Shown here piece by piece: positions 7,349 through 15,171 of a stretch of DNA of 32,638 nt. Origin of the DNA: Coriobacteriia bacterium (GTDB lineage Bacteria; Actinomycetota; Coriobacteriia; Anaerosomatales; PHET01); contig WRDS01000013.1 of NCBI GenBank assembly GCA_009779675.1, forward strand, positions 1-32,638. Direction: 5' to 3'. The notes beneath the pieces are model-generated. The model saw only the letters and a program-made list of their open reading frames with translations, had not been told where the DNA came from and did not search any database. The first letter of the stretch is position 1, and the number at the start of each line of letters is the position of its first letter. The position numbers and the translations under genes were made by a program.

Positions 7349-7446
7349 ATTGCTTTTACGGGGTTTTGCTCAGGCGAGGAAACGCCAGGCAATATGCAGA
7401 TGCGGGCTGCGTCTAGGCAGCAGGAAGGTGGCAGAGGAGGGTCAAT

Positions 7447-8022
7447 ATGGCAGGCGACTCGGTGATCGGCAACAAGATCCGTATTCTTCGCGAGCAGCAG
7501 GGGCTTTCTTCCGACGAGCTTGGGGAGCGGTGTGGGTGTGAGCCCGACCTCATCAGACAGCTTGAGTCAGGCGAACTGCTTCCGTCCCTTGCCCCTCTTA
7601 TCAAGATAACGCGCTCGCTTGGCGTGCGGCTCGGCACGCTGCTTGACGATGACGAGCACATTGGGCCGGTCATCACCCGTGCGGGGGAGGCCTCCACGGT
7701 CACGCGGTTCAAAAGCTCCGGTTCCAGCGGGGAAGGCGGATCGCTTGACTTTGCGGCGCTCGCTCCGGACAAGGCTGCCCGCCACATGGAGCCGTTCCTC
7801 ATCGACGTGCATCCCGGCACGGTAGATGTGGCGCTCTCAAGCCACGAGGGCGAGGAGTTCATTTACGTGCTCGAGGGTCTTTTGGAGATCGAGTACGGAA
7901 AAGACGTTTTCGCGCTCTCGCCAGGCGACAGCATCTACTATGACTCGATCGTGCCGCACGAGGTGCGTGCGAAAGGCCCCTCTTTGGCAAAGATCGTCGC
8001 TGTCGTGTATGCGCCCTCTTAG
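7447..8022 (+). CDS. XRE-family transcriptional regulator with C-terminal cupin domain
   Basis: Residues of about 7-62 form an XRE/Cro-type helix-turn-helix (IGNKIRILREQQGLSSDEL...IRQLESGELLPSLAPLIKIT). Residues of about 120-188 form a small cupin barrel (VALSSHEGEEFIYVLEGLLEIEYGKD and LSPGDSIYYDSIVPHEV). In this family the cupin binds a small ligand and the HTH binds DNA. AGGAGG at 7435-7440 gives a strong start at the ATG. The acyl-CoA synthetase gene follows 100 bp downstream on the same strand. XRE-cupin genes are often next to AMP-forming CoA ligases in anaerobes, so a role in sensing the acid or its CoA ester and controlling the ligase is a reasonable inference. Confidence 0.92.
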   Translation: MAGDSVIGNKIRILREQQGLSSDELGERCGCEPDLIRQLESGELLPSLAPLIKITRSLGVRLGTLLDDDEHIGPVITRAGEASTVTRFKSSGSSGEGGSLDFAALAPDKAARHMEPFLIDVHPGTVDVALSSHEGEEFIYVLEGLLEIEYGKDVFALSPGDSIYYDSIVPHEVRAKGPSLAKIVAVVYAPS

Positions 8023-8122
8023 CGAGTGCCTGCCGATGTGCACGAAGGCGTACTAGCACGCCACGCAGAGCGCAGCCGTCTACAGCAACCTGGATCTTAC
8101 GGCGACTGGCAAAGGAGCGGAT

Positions 8123-9784
8123 ATGCTGCACACAGAACTCACTATCGGTGATTACTTTCGGGGAAAAGCCGCCGAGCAACCCGATCATGACTTCATCGTC
8201 TATCCGGACAGGGACCTGCGCTGGACCTACCGCGAGTTCGACGAGCGCACCGACCGTCTTGCAAAGGGGCTGCTCGCAATCGGCTTGGAGCCCGGGGATC
8301 ATTTGGGTGTCTGGGCACGCAACATCCCCGACTGGCTCACCTTTATGTTTGCGACCGCGAAGATCGGCGTTGTGCTTGTCACGGTAAACCCGGTCTACAA
8401 AAGCCATGAGCTGGCCTATGTGTTAGAACAGTCCGACATGAAGGCGCTGTGCGTGATCGATGCCTACCAGGATGTGGACTACCTCGGCATCACGCGTGAG
8501 CTTGTGCCTGAGGCGGCGACCCAGCAGCGCGGGCACCTGAGCTCGACGAGGTTCCCCCACCTTAAAAGCCTGATCTATATGGGCCCCGAGAAGCACCGGG
8601 GGTTTTACACCGTGCCTGAGTTGCTGTTGCTCGGCGAGCATCTGTCTGATGAGGGGCTTGCGGCGGCGGCCAAGGAGTTCGACCAGAACTCCACGATCAA
8701 CATACAGTACACCTCAGGGACGACCGGTTTCCCCAAGGGCGTGATGCTTACCAGCCGCAACATCTTGAACAACGGTTTCTTCATAGGGGAGCGGCAAAGG
8801 CTCTCACCGGCGGACCGCGTTTGCCTGCCGGTACCGCTCTTCCACTGTTTTGGCTGCGTGTTGGGAGTGCTTGCGATCCTCACGCATGGCTCGGCTATGG
8901 TCATGGTCGAGCAGTGGGACCCGATCATGGTCCTTGCCGCCGTGCAAAAGGAGAAGGCGACCGCGCTCTATGGTGTTCCGACGATGTTTATCGCCGAACT
9001 CGACCACCCCATGTTTGAGATGTTTGACCTCACCAGCCTACGCACCGGCATAATGGCGGGCTCTCCTTGTCCGATAGAGACGATGCGGCAGGTAATTGAG
9101 CGCATGAACATGAGTGAGATCACGATCTGTTATGGGCTTACCGAGGCATCGCCGGTATTTATCCAGACGTCTGTTGACGACACGCTTGAACGCAAATGCG
9201 AGACCATCGGCACCAAGCATTCGGAGGTCGAGGTGCGCGTGGTCGATCCGGAGACCGGTGAGGACTGCGATTATGGTGTTCCTGGCGAGTTGCTGTGTCG
9301 CGGGTACAACATCATGAAGGGCTATTACGGCATGCCCGAGGAAACGGTCGCCGCTGTCGACGCGGACGGCTGGCTGCACTCGGGCGATCTGGGCACCGTC
9401 GACAAGGATGGCTACTACCGGATCACCGGGCGCATAAAGGACATGATCATCCGCGGAGGCGAGAACATCTACCCACGCGAGATCGAGGAGTTCCTCTACA
9501 CGATGCCTGGCGTAAAAGATGTGCAGGTCGTAGGGGTGCCGGATCCCAAATACGGTGAGGTTGTGGGTGCATTCATCAAGCGGTTCGAGGGCTCTGAGAT
9601 CACCGAGTCCGATGTGCAGGAGTTCAGCCGGGCGCGCTTGGCCCGTTACAAGGCACCGCGATACGTGTTCTTTGTCGACGAGTATCCTGAGTCCGCATCG
9701 GGAAAGATACAGAAGTTCCGGTTGCGGGAGATGGCAGCCGAACTCGTGGGGATGGACGATGTGAGCGTGTTCGCCTCCGAGTGA
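8123..9784 (+). CDS. AMP-forming acyl-CoA synthetase
   Basis: The enzyme activates a carboxylic acid with ATP to an acyl-adenylate and transfers it to CoA. The core motifs are intact: phosphate loop [11 protein letters not shown] (196-206), [30 protein letters not shown], the hinge and [16 protein letters not shown] segment, and the C-terminal catalytic lysine in SASGKIQKF (about residue 528). The length of 553 is typical of medium- and long-chain fatty acyl-CoA ligases. The chain length accepted cannot be told from sequence alone. AAAGGAG before the ATG at 8123 supports the start. It lies 100 bp after the XRE-cupin regulator, likely its controller, and is followed by a gene-poor spacer. Confidence 0.95.
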   Translation: MLHTELTIGDYFRGKAAEQPDHDFIVYPDRDLRWTYREFDERTDRLAKGLLAIGLEPGDHLGVWARNIPDWLTFMFATAKIGVVLVTVNPVYKSHELAYVLEQSDMKALCVIDAYQDVDYLGITRELVPEAATQQRGHLSSTRFPHLKSLIYMGPEKHRGFYTVPELLLLGEHLSDEGLAAAAKEFDQNSTINIQYTSGTTGFPKGVMLTSRNILNNGFFIGERQRLSPADRVCLPVPLFHCFGCVLGVLAILTHGSAMVMVEQWDPIMVLAAVQKEKATALYGVPTMFIAELDHPMFEMFDLTSLRTGIMAGSPCPIETMRQVIERMNMSEITICYGLTEASPVFIQTSVDDTLERKCETIGTKHSEVEVRVVDPETGEDCDYGVPGELLCRGYNIMKGYYGMPEETVAAVDADGWLHSGDLGTVDKDGYYRITGRIKDMIIRGGENIYPREIEEFLYTMPGVKDVQVVGVPDPKYGEVVGAFIKRFEGSEITESDVQEFSRARLARYKAPRYVFFVDEYPESASGKIQKFRLREMAAELVGMDDVSVFASE

Positions 9785-9989
9785 CTGACGGTGCGGACCG
9801 CCCTTTGAGACAAAGTTGTCAACCAGCCTTGTTCTCGTGACCCTGTAGTTGCGAGCGGAGTGCCCGTCCGCGGGCGGGGCGCTTGCTCGATCCCTGCCGT
9901 CTGCAGAACACAGTTGGCTTGAAATTTGCTTTCTAACTAATTATCTGCTAATCAATAGCGTGAGATCGGCTACTTAGGCTAGCTGTGTG
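9785..9989. other. Gene-free spacer downstream of the acyl-CoA synthetase
   Basis: No coding sequence is supported here. A short GC stem (GCCCG at 9862-9866 with CGGGC at 9871-9875) is the only hairpin noticed, and it lacks a T-tract. From about 9915 the DNA becomes AT-rich (TTTCTAACTAATTATC), unlike its surroundings, and leads into the 18-bp tandem array. Confidence 0.4.
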
Positions 9990-10097
9990 TACCAGTCGAA
10001 CTGTACGCACCAGTTGAGCCATGTGCACCAGTTGAGCTGGGTACACCAGTTGAGCTACACGTACCGGTCGAACTGCGTACACAAGTTGGACGATAAG
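9990..10097. repeat. Six tandem 18-bp units
   Basis: Units lie at 9990, 10008, 10026, 10044, 10062 and 10080, each 18 bp. The central three share CACCAGTTGAGC with variable last six bases; the outer ones are TACCAGTCGAAC, TACCGGTCGAAC and CACAAGTTGGAC. Alternating unit types suggest a higher-order structure. One frame reads HQLSxx repeats between stop codons, too short to call a gene. The array ends three bases before the PorB-like remnant and would supply its leader. Confidence 0.9.
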
Positions 10098-10099
10098 GG

Positions 10100-10830
10100 G
10101 TGAGTCATATAAACGGTTCTCTTGATGCCTGCGCGTTCCTCTCAGGCAACCCGAGGTGCGAGGGCTGCACTATTGACGCTGGGCTCAAGCAGGTGGAGGT
10201 AGCGTTTGGCGATAGCGACGCGGTTGTTGCGGCGAACGGGGACGGCAACATCGCCAGCAACCGCACTCTTTTTGCTGCTGCCCAGCGCAGTGACGATCTG
10301 CTCTATCTGCACTACGACAACGAGATATGCACGGAAAACGACACCTTATATCCTGAATCAATGACAAGCTGTGCAGGAATCGGTGCAATTCGCTCGGGTG
10401 AAAAAGAGGCTTGCATGGGCATGTGCGCAGCGATGGAGGCGAACGGTGCCTTATATGCTGCCTCGACTTCGGTAATACATCCGCAAGACGTTTTCGATAA
10501 AGCCGTTTGGGCAAGGGAGATCAGCGGGTTGCGGTACATCCACCTGAACGTACCGTGCTCAAAGCATTGGGGAGTCGACCCAAAAACGTGGTGGAGGTAG
10601 GAAAACTCGCAGTAGAGGCCGGCGTTGTCGTGCTCTACGAGATTGACAACGGGGAGCTTAAACTCACAGATCGCAGCAGGTTGCTTGCGAGAAGCGGGCT
10701 TCAAAGCACGGTTGCCGAGTATCTGTCTTCGCAGGCTCGCTTTGACGGAGCAAGTGATGCGATGGTGCGCAAGACACAAAAGGCGGTGGACGAGCGCTGG
10801 GAGCGGCTTCTTGCCAGAGCCGAGTACTGA
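10100..10830 (+). pseudogene. Frameshifted, shortened PorB-like 2-oxoacid:ferredoxin oxidoreductase beta subunit
   Basis: Two overlapping frames make one protein. The first (10100-10600) has GNPRCEGC, GDGNIASNRTLF...LLYLHYDNE (thiamine diphosphate binding region) and ISGLRYIHLNVPCSKHWGVDPK. The second continues NVVEVGKLAVEAGVVVLYEIDNGELKL...VAEYLSSQARF. PorB proteins carry these segments in one frame, for example CPxGW followed by the LAVETG and LYEI motifs. The frames join exactly at a run of five A (10582-10586); six A would restore one reading frame, and so would a -1 shift on the heptamer CCCAAAA (10579-10585). About 50 residues between the CxGC and GDG motifs of normal PorB are also missing, and no alpha or gamma subunit gene is adjacent. 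Decay is therefore more likely than a working enzyme. Confidence 0.7.
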
Positions 10831-11010
10831 AGTCGGCGCAGTAAGGCAAAGTCGGCACGGTAGGTCAAAGCTGACACAGTAAATCCAAATAGCACAGTAA
10901 GCGAAAGCTGACACAGTAAGTCAAAATGGCAAGGTAAGTCTGACTGATACCGTAAGCCTAAGCGGCAAAGTAACCTAAAACCGTAACCTAAAGCCGACGG
11001 GTAAGCCTGC
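10831..11010. repeat. Degenerate 17-20 bp tandem array running into the TRIC gene end
   Basis: About nine units follow the PorB-like stop: 10831-10849 and 10850-10868 share AGTCGGC-C-GTA-G-CAA, later units share AGCTGACACAGTAA (10869 and 10906) and a GGTAAGTC or CGTAAGCC core. The array continues across the TRIC stop codon (10988-10990) into its last codons. Read on the minus strand, the unit CTTAC-CGT-GGCTTTAG contains that stop codon, so the array looks like repeated copies of the TRIC gene end. Confidence 0.75.
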
Positions 11011-11806
11011 TTCGCACGGCACGTATGAGTCGCCGAGGCGGACCAATCAGCAGGTAACTCATGTCGTGGGGCTCTGGACTTTCCCAGCCGCGCCAGAGGG
11101 ATCCCACCCTGAGCACGAAGGTGACCGATGCTGCAACAATAAGCGCAATCGGTTTTGCAATGCTTAGCCACGACGTGCTTAAAACAAACACGGCGCTTCC
11201 GCAGCCAGCAGCTATCGCATAGAGGTGTCCCCGTTGCATTGTCTCGGGAACTTCGCCGGTGAGGATGTCACGCAGCACGCTGCCGCCTATCGATGTGGTC
11301 GTCCCCATCATGATCGACGGGATGATCGTCAGTCCGGCCACAAGCGCTTTGTCCGCGCCCACAAGGCAGAAAAGCGCCAGTGAGAACGCGTCAATCACCT
11401 TGGTTGCCGGTTGCAGTTTCTTAGCGATAGATATGAAGAAGAATGCGACTGCAGCGGCTGCCAGCACGGAGATCAAAGCACGCGGGTTCTTGAGGGCGAA
11501 TACGTCCTGGCCCAATAAGACATCGCGTAGCATGCCGCCGCCCAATCCGTTGACCAAGGCAAGCATGATGACGCCGGTGATATCGAGTTTCCGGTTCACA
11601 CCGCGCATGGCACCGGAAAGCGCCCCTGTGAATATGGCTGCGATCTCAAAAGCGACCGGCAGGCCAATGCTTGTTGCGGTCACCGGAACAGTCGTTGTCA
11701 CGGTTGAGGGCAGCGCCGAAGCGACTACCGAAGGCACGACGGTGGTGATGATGGTCTCGATTGTCTCGGTGGTCGTAGGCGAAGGGGCTATGGTCGCAGT
11801 CGCCAT
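10988..11806 (-). CDS. TRIC-family (UPF0126) membrane channel protein
   Basis: Two copies of the trimeric intracellular cation channel-like domain are visible: FEIAAIFTGALSGAMRG...DITGVIMLALVNGLGGGMLRDVLLG, then DAFSLALFCLVGADKAL...IMMGTTTSIGGSVLRDILTGEVP. The paired GGGMLRD and GGSVLRD motifs with glycine-rich helices are the family hallmark, giving about seven membrane helices. Bacterial members conduct monovalent cations in reconstituted systems; the role in the cell is uncertain. The frame stays open to a TTG at 11944, but that part overlaps promoter-like AT-rich DNA. The first ATG is at 11806; a threonine-rich leader of about 45 residues then precedes the first helix. The start is uncertain. 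It is divergent from the PASTA gene. Confidence 0.85.
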   Translation of the reverse strand: MATATIAPSPTTTETIETIITTVVPSVVASALPSTVTTTVPVTATSIGLPVAFEIAAIFTGALSGAMRGVNRKLDITGVIMLALVNGLGGGMLRDVLLGQDVFALKNPRALISVLAAAAVAFFFISIAKKLQPATKVIDAFSLALFCLVGADKALVAGLTIIPSIMMGTTTSIGGSVLRDILTGEVPETMQRGHLYAIAAGCGSAVFVLSTSWLSIAKPIALIVAASVTFVLRVGSLWRGWESPEPHDMSYLLIGPPRRLIRAVRSRLTRRL

Positions 11807-11977
11807 GATCGTTGCAGTGGTTGCAACCGAGGCTATTGTGCTTGCAATGGGCAGAGCCGTCTCCTCTTCCGTTCGGTGCGAGCCTGTCAGTCTCAGGCAG
11901 CTAACGCTAAAATATAACGTGGCGTGCCAGGATAACCATACCAAGATAATACACTGTCCTCTGGAGGGAACTAAAAT

Positions 11978-13384
11978 ATGGCAAAACCATCCAGCCCCCT
12001 TTCGCCCACTATGGTACCGGCGGGCTCCAGGGTCATTATGGTGGTCTCAGAGGGTGCGACGAAGGCTGCCCTAGGCCCGTTTGTGGAGGTTCCCGACGTT
12101 ACCGGGCGGCCTCAGGGGGCTGCTCTCAGGGCGCTTCAGGATTGCGGTCTTTCCACGCGGGTGATCAATGACTACAGCGAAACGGTCCCTCGGGGCCGCG
12201 TGATCAACCAGTTGCCGGGCGGAGGGCTCTCGGCGGCTGCGAACGAAGAGGTCAAACTGCTCGTCTCAAGCGGCCCGTCGCCAGCGGGCCAGGGCTGGGT
12301 CGAGCTGCCGGATGTCACCGGGAAAAACGAGTTTGAAGCGATCTCTGTGCTGGAGGCGGCGCGGCTTTCGCCCCAGGTCATGTACGAGGGGAGTTCGTCG
12401 GTTCCGCTCGGGTCCGTTATAGCGCAGCTTCCAGATCGCACGTCGCTTCTTTATGGCAGTCGCAAGGCGGGCGCGCTGAAGTGGCTGCCATGGGCGGCTG
12501 TTGGGTTTGCGTTGGCGGTCTTGGTCGCGGTTCTCGGCTTTACGCTGTTTGCGCGAGGGGAAAAGGTCCCGAGCGTTGTCGGAATGACGCAGGCCGAGGC
12601 TGTCTCGGTAATCACAAAAGCGGGCTTCATAGCCAAAGTGGAGTTGACCGGAAGCACTGGCGGGGAAGTGCCGGATACCGTGGTGAAGCAGAAGCCTTGG
12701 GGTGGCGGCAGGGCAAAGCGTGGGACCGTGGTGGTGATCACTGTGGTTTCTGCCGAGGGCGAAGTCACAGTTCGGATCCCCGACGTGCATGGCATGACGA
12801 AAGCCGAGGCGATCAAGGAGCTTCAAGCCGCTGGGCTGCTGGCCGCTGTCGTCAGCCAGCAGAGCGACGAGGCCCCAGTCGGCTCAGTGGTCTCGCAAGA
12901 GCCTGCAGCCGATTCCGAGGTGCCCAAAGGCAGCACCGTCACGCTCGCCATAGCCATCTCTGCCTCCTCGGCGGAGATCGCCGTGCCCGCGGTCGTGGGC
13001 ATCATCTCCGAGGATGCGATCTCCTCTCTCAAGAAGGCCGGTTTTGTCGCTGTTGTGGTGGATAATCCCAGCTTTGATGTTGTGGATGGGGTTGTTGTCA
13101 GCCAACTGCCGGTAGCTGGCTCGAAGGCGGCCAAGGGCTCATCCGTGGTGATCATTGTCTCTTTGGGTGCGCCTGAGGATGCTCGTACCATTGATGTGCC
13201 GAGGATCGTCGGCTTTTCTGCGCCGGACGCGCAGAAGGCTCTTCGGGAGGCCGGTCTGGAATGCGAGTTGGTCGATGTCAAAGATGGTGCCGGAGATCTC
13301 GGGAAGGTGTATGCTCAGGTGCCGACTCCGGGTGCCAAAGTGTCGCCGGGTTCTACGGTTGTTGCACTGGTGACACAAAAATAG
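11978..13384 (+). CDS. Membrane protein with PASTA domains on both sides of one transmembrane helix
   Basis: Residues 36-99 (FVEVPDVTGRP...VKLLVSSGP) and 107-160 (WVELPDVTGKN...) are PASTA-like, then one hydrophobic helix spans about 168-191. Four more PASTA domains follow to the C terminus, starting near VPSVVGMTQAEA, IPDVHGMTKAEA, VPAVVGIISEDA and VPRIVGFSAPDA. The first 25 residues look like the tail of a further PASTA unit (VPAGSRVIMVVSEGA). PASTA domains usually bind muropeptides or lipid II outside the cell, attached to Ser/Thr kinases or penicillin-binding proteins; no kinase or transpeptidase domain is present here. With ordinary topology the first two domains would be cytoplasmic, which is unusual. 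GGAGGG at 11963-11968, 9 bases from the ATG, supports the start. Confidence 0.9.
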   Translation: MAKPSSPLSPTMVPAGSRVIMVVSEGATKAALGPFVEVPDVTGRPQGAALRALQDCGLSTRVINDYSETVPRGRVINQLPGGGLSAAANEEVKLLVSSGPSPAGQGWVELPDVTGKNEFEAISVLEAARLSPQVMYEGSSSVPLGSVIAQLPDRTSLLYGSRKAGALKWLPWAAVGFALAVLVAVLGFTLFARGEKVPSVVGMTQAEAVSVITKAGFIAKVELTGSTGGEVPDTVVKQKPWGGGRAKRGTVVVITVVSAEGEVTVRIPDVHGMTKAEAIKELQAAGLLAAVVSQQSDEAPVGSVVSQEPAADSEVPKGSTVTLAIAISASSAEIAVPAVVGIISEDAISSLKKAGFVAVVVDNPSFDVVDGVVVSQLPVAGSKAAKGSSVVIIVSLGAPEDARTIDVPRIVGFSAPDAQKALREAGLECELVDVKDGAGDLGKVYAQVPTPGAKVSPGSTVVALVTQK

Positions 13385-13397
13385 GCAATGTTGCCTA
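13382..13397. other. Perfect 16-bp inverted repeat at the PASTA gene stop
   Basis: TAGGCAA, a TG spacer and TTGCCTA form a perfect palindrome that begins with the TAG stop codon. No T-tract follows. It could be a weak terminator stem or a protein site just upstream of the tRNA-Phe promoter. Confidence 0.45.
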
Positions 13398-13402
13398 AAC
13401 CA

Positions 13403-13431
13403 TTGACCAACGTCGGCTGCGTAGGTACTAT
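13403..13431 (+). promoter_or_regulatory. Sigma-70 type promoter for tRNA-Phe
   Basis: TTGACC at 13403-13408 is separated by 17 bp from TACTAT at 13426-13431, with an overlapping TATACT. The tRNA begins 14 bp after the -10 box. The fit to the housekeeping consensus is good for GC-rich DNA. Confidence 0.7.
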
Positions 13432-13444
13432 ACTCGGGCACTAT

Positions 13445-13520
13445 GGCCAGGTAGCTCAGATGGTAGAGCAGAGGACTGAAAATCCTCGTGTCGGCGGTTC
13501 AAGTCCGTCTCTGGCCACCA
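13445..13520 (+). tRNA. tRNA-Phe (anticodon GAA)
   Basis: GGCCAGG (13445-13451) pairs with TCTGGCC (13510-13516) with one G-T pair, followed by A and an encoded CCA ending at 13520. The anticodon stem GAGGA/TCCTC closes loop CTGAAAA, anticodon GAA, reading phenylalanine codons. D and T arms are normal. Confidence 0.96.
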
Positions 13521-13524
13521 TAGT

Positions 13525-13900
13525 CTACCAGCGGTTTTGCCGATAAAAATAGTTTCTGCCAGCACCGAGTCGGAACAATTTGGAACAATTAATGGTGCCC
13601 AATATCGCTGAACCCCGGCAAATGGCGTGTACGTGCATCCTCTCGGAAAGCTCTGCTACGAGGGTCTCCTCTGTCTCTGCGCGGACCGAGTCGCGCACAT
13701 CGTCGGGCACGTCGGCCAGCTCCGCGGCCTTGATGTAGGGGTCGTCTCGCGTGGCTGTCAGCTCCTTAACCGAACACGTGTCTGGTCTTTAGGCAATGGA
13801 TATCATTGGTCTTGGCATCTTCACTCTTGAGCGTGATGCGGAAGTCATCAACATGTCGTTCACGGTTCCAGGATCCTCGCTCCCACTACGCATCTAAGGC
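13525..13900 (-). other. Gene-poor region with a possible decayed coding remnant
   Basis: The 627-bp spacer between tRNA-Phe and the zinc-ribbon gene holds no intact gene I can defend. On the minus strand two adjacent frames have gene-like composition. One reads VDDFRITLKSEDAKTNDIH before a stop near 13770. The other reads LTATRDDPYIKAAELADVPD and continues through VRAETEETLVAELSERM. Together they look like one gene broken by a frameshift and stops. I do not recognise the family. The AATTTGGAACAATTAATG stretch near 13577 is AT-rich compared with its neighbours. Confidence 0.3.
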
Positions 13901-13990
13901 ATGTTTCAGCTATCCTGTTTTTAAGAAACACTGAGATCCTGATACTTCGCTCGACCTAATGCTGCGACGGGACTGCTCAAGGGACGCGTG

Positions 13991-14102
13991 GTCGGCCAAA
14001 AAGAGCGTTCAATCGGTCCAGGAGCGCTTGATCGGCTAAAGGAACACCCGGAACGCTTGTAAAGGAACTCGGAACGCTTGTAGGAACACCCGGAACACCC
14101 GA
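13991..14102. repeat. Degenerate tandem array of about 20-bp units upstream of the zinc-ribbon gene
   Basis: Early units share ATCGG(C/T)C-A---AGCGCTTG (13991-14030). The later pair at 14050-14070 and 14071-14091 is GGAACGCTTGTA followed by AGGAAC-C, with a 21-bp period. The array ends about 30 bp before the gene's ribosome binding site, so it would lie in the promoter or leader of that gene. Confidence 0.75.
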
Positions 14103-14147
14103 AGACCCGCCACAAAGTCTTGCGTGGCACTTGAGAGGGGAAAGGAA

Positions 14148-15050
14148 ATGGCACTTCACGGTTATTGTTCGGCATGCGGGCAAAGGGTATGGCTCGATCC
14201 GAGCGGGAACTGTCCGAGTGGGCATCCGCGAGAGTGTATTTCCGAAGTTGCCGAGTCGGTTCCGCAGGAGGCACCTCCTGTGTTCGCCGCTCCTGCTGCT
14301 ACACCCGCTGCCTCTGCCCCATCTCCCGTACCTGTAGCACCTGCCACTCCCGCTTCCGTGCCACCTGCCGCCGCTCCTGCTGCTTTTGCCCCACCTGCTG
14401 CTGCTGCGGCGGCGGCAGTCGCCCAGGATCCGCCAAAGAAAAAGAAGACCGGGCTGATCGTCGCGCTTGTGATCGTCGCGCTTGTTCTATGCGGGCTGTG
14501 CAGTTGCGGTGGTGCCATATTCCTTCTCTTGAGGGATCAGGCGGCCAACGACATTTTGTCTGAGAGTATCGACACACCTGGCTTTTTTGGCGAAGAGGGA
14601 CTGCATGATGATGGGGAAACGGTCGTGGATGCGATCAGCGAGGCACTCGGCGACCATGAGGCGGCGATAACCATAGAGGGGTCGGATGTCACTGTCGAGG
14701 AGCGCAACGAGTCGATTGCGTCAGAGCAGCTGGAGGTTGAGGAGGCGGGTCAGCGGGCCATCATCGTATGGGAGGCGGCGTTTGGCTGTGGCGATCCTGA
14801 TGTCCGATCGGTGACATACACCCGGCTGGCAAATTACACCGATAAAGACGGCAATAGGCGGCTTGAGCAGACTACAGCGCTTACGTTATACGAGAAGACT
14901 GCACGCAAGACCAATTGGGCGAAGTTGCGTTCAGCTGGATGGAAAAGCGCCTTTGAGGATGCGGCAGACTACTACTATATCTCTCCTGCGATATGGAGGG
15001 AGATGGACGCGAAGGATCGCATAGATGCTTCAAAATCGAATGACATCTGA
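14148..15050 (+). CDS. Zinc-ribbon, single-pass membrane protein of unknown function
   Basis: The N terminus is a small zinc ribbon: CSACGQRVWLDPSGNCPSGHPREC supplies CxxC and CPxGH ligands. A 75-residue Ala/Pro low-complexity stretch follows, then KKKKTGLIVALVIVALVLCGLCSCGG, a basic stop-transfer signal and one membrane helix at about residues 100-120. The remaining 180 residues (IVWEAAFGCGDPDVRSVTYTRLANYTDKDG and YYYISPAIWREM) form an unrecognised domain likely outside the membrane. The overall plan resembles zinc-ribbon membrane proteins common in Coriobacteriia. GAGAGGGG at 14133-14140 is 7 bases before the ATG at 14148, which is preferred to an upstream ATG at 14124. The region upstream carries a tandem array and the 3' end is itself duplicated in part. 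Confidence 0.8.
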   Translation: MALHGYCSACGQRVWLDPSGNCPSGHPRECISEVAESVPQEAPPVFAAPAATPAASAPSPVPVAPATPASVPPAAAPAAFAPPAAAAAAAVAQDPPKKKKTGLIVALVIVALVLCGLCSCGGAIFLLLRDQAANDILSESIDTPGFFGEEGLHDDGETVVDAISEALGDHEAAITIEGSDVTVEERNESIASEQLEVEEAGQRAIIVWEAAFGCGDPDVRSVTYTRLANYTDKDGNRRLEQTTALTLYEKTARKTNWAKLRSAGWKSAFEDAADYYYISPAIWREMDAKDRIDASKSNDI

Positions 15051-15075
15051 CGTGCGGATGACATCTGATGCAGGG
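15040..15075. repeat. Two 18-bp units containing the stop codon of the zinc-ribbon gene
   Basis: ATGACATCTGACGTGCGG (15040-15057) and ATGACATCTGATGCAGGG (15058-15075) are adjacent and share their first 11 bases. The first includes the real TGA stop at 15048-15050; the second is a copy of the gene end in noncoding DNA. Confidence 0.75.
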
Positions 15076-15171
15076 GCGTGACGCATAGAGGCTTCTGTGC
15101 GCTCCGGCTCCGGTTCAAGTGCGCCGAGGCGGACGGGTTTCTCGGCATGCGGAGGGCATGCGACGGTCTGA

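Noticed and set aside
7215-7446. Short coding frames of 84-103 residues between the PGPGW and XRE-cupin genes
   Set aside because: Three overlapping frames have no domain, no ribosome binding site and overlap promoter-like TATACT boxes.
9990-10097. CRISPR array
   Set aside because: The units are contiguous 18-bp repeats with no unique spacers of 25-45 bp, and no cas gene is present in the window.
9987-10102. Small gene for an HQLS-repeat peptide
   Set aside because: The open frame from a GTG at 9987 is only about 38 codons, has no ribosome binding site, and any 18-bp array without a stop in one frame would give a repeated peptide.
10312-10914. 200-residue minus-strand frame over the PorB-like region
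   Set aside because: It lies antisense to clear PorB motifs and into a tandem array, and shows no domain of its own.
11259-12074. 271-residue plus-strand frame opposite the TRIC gene
   Set aside because: The minus strand carries both GGGMLRD/GGSVLRD channel motifs, and the plus frame crosses the promoter region and the start of the PASTA gene.
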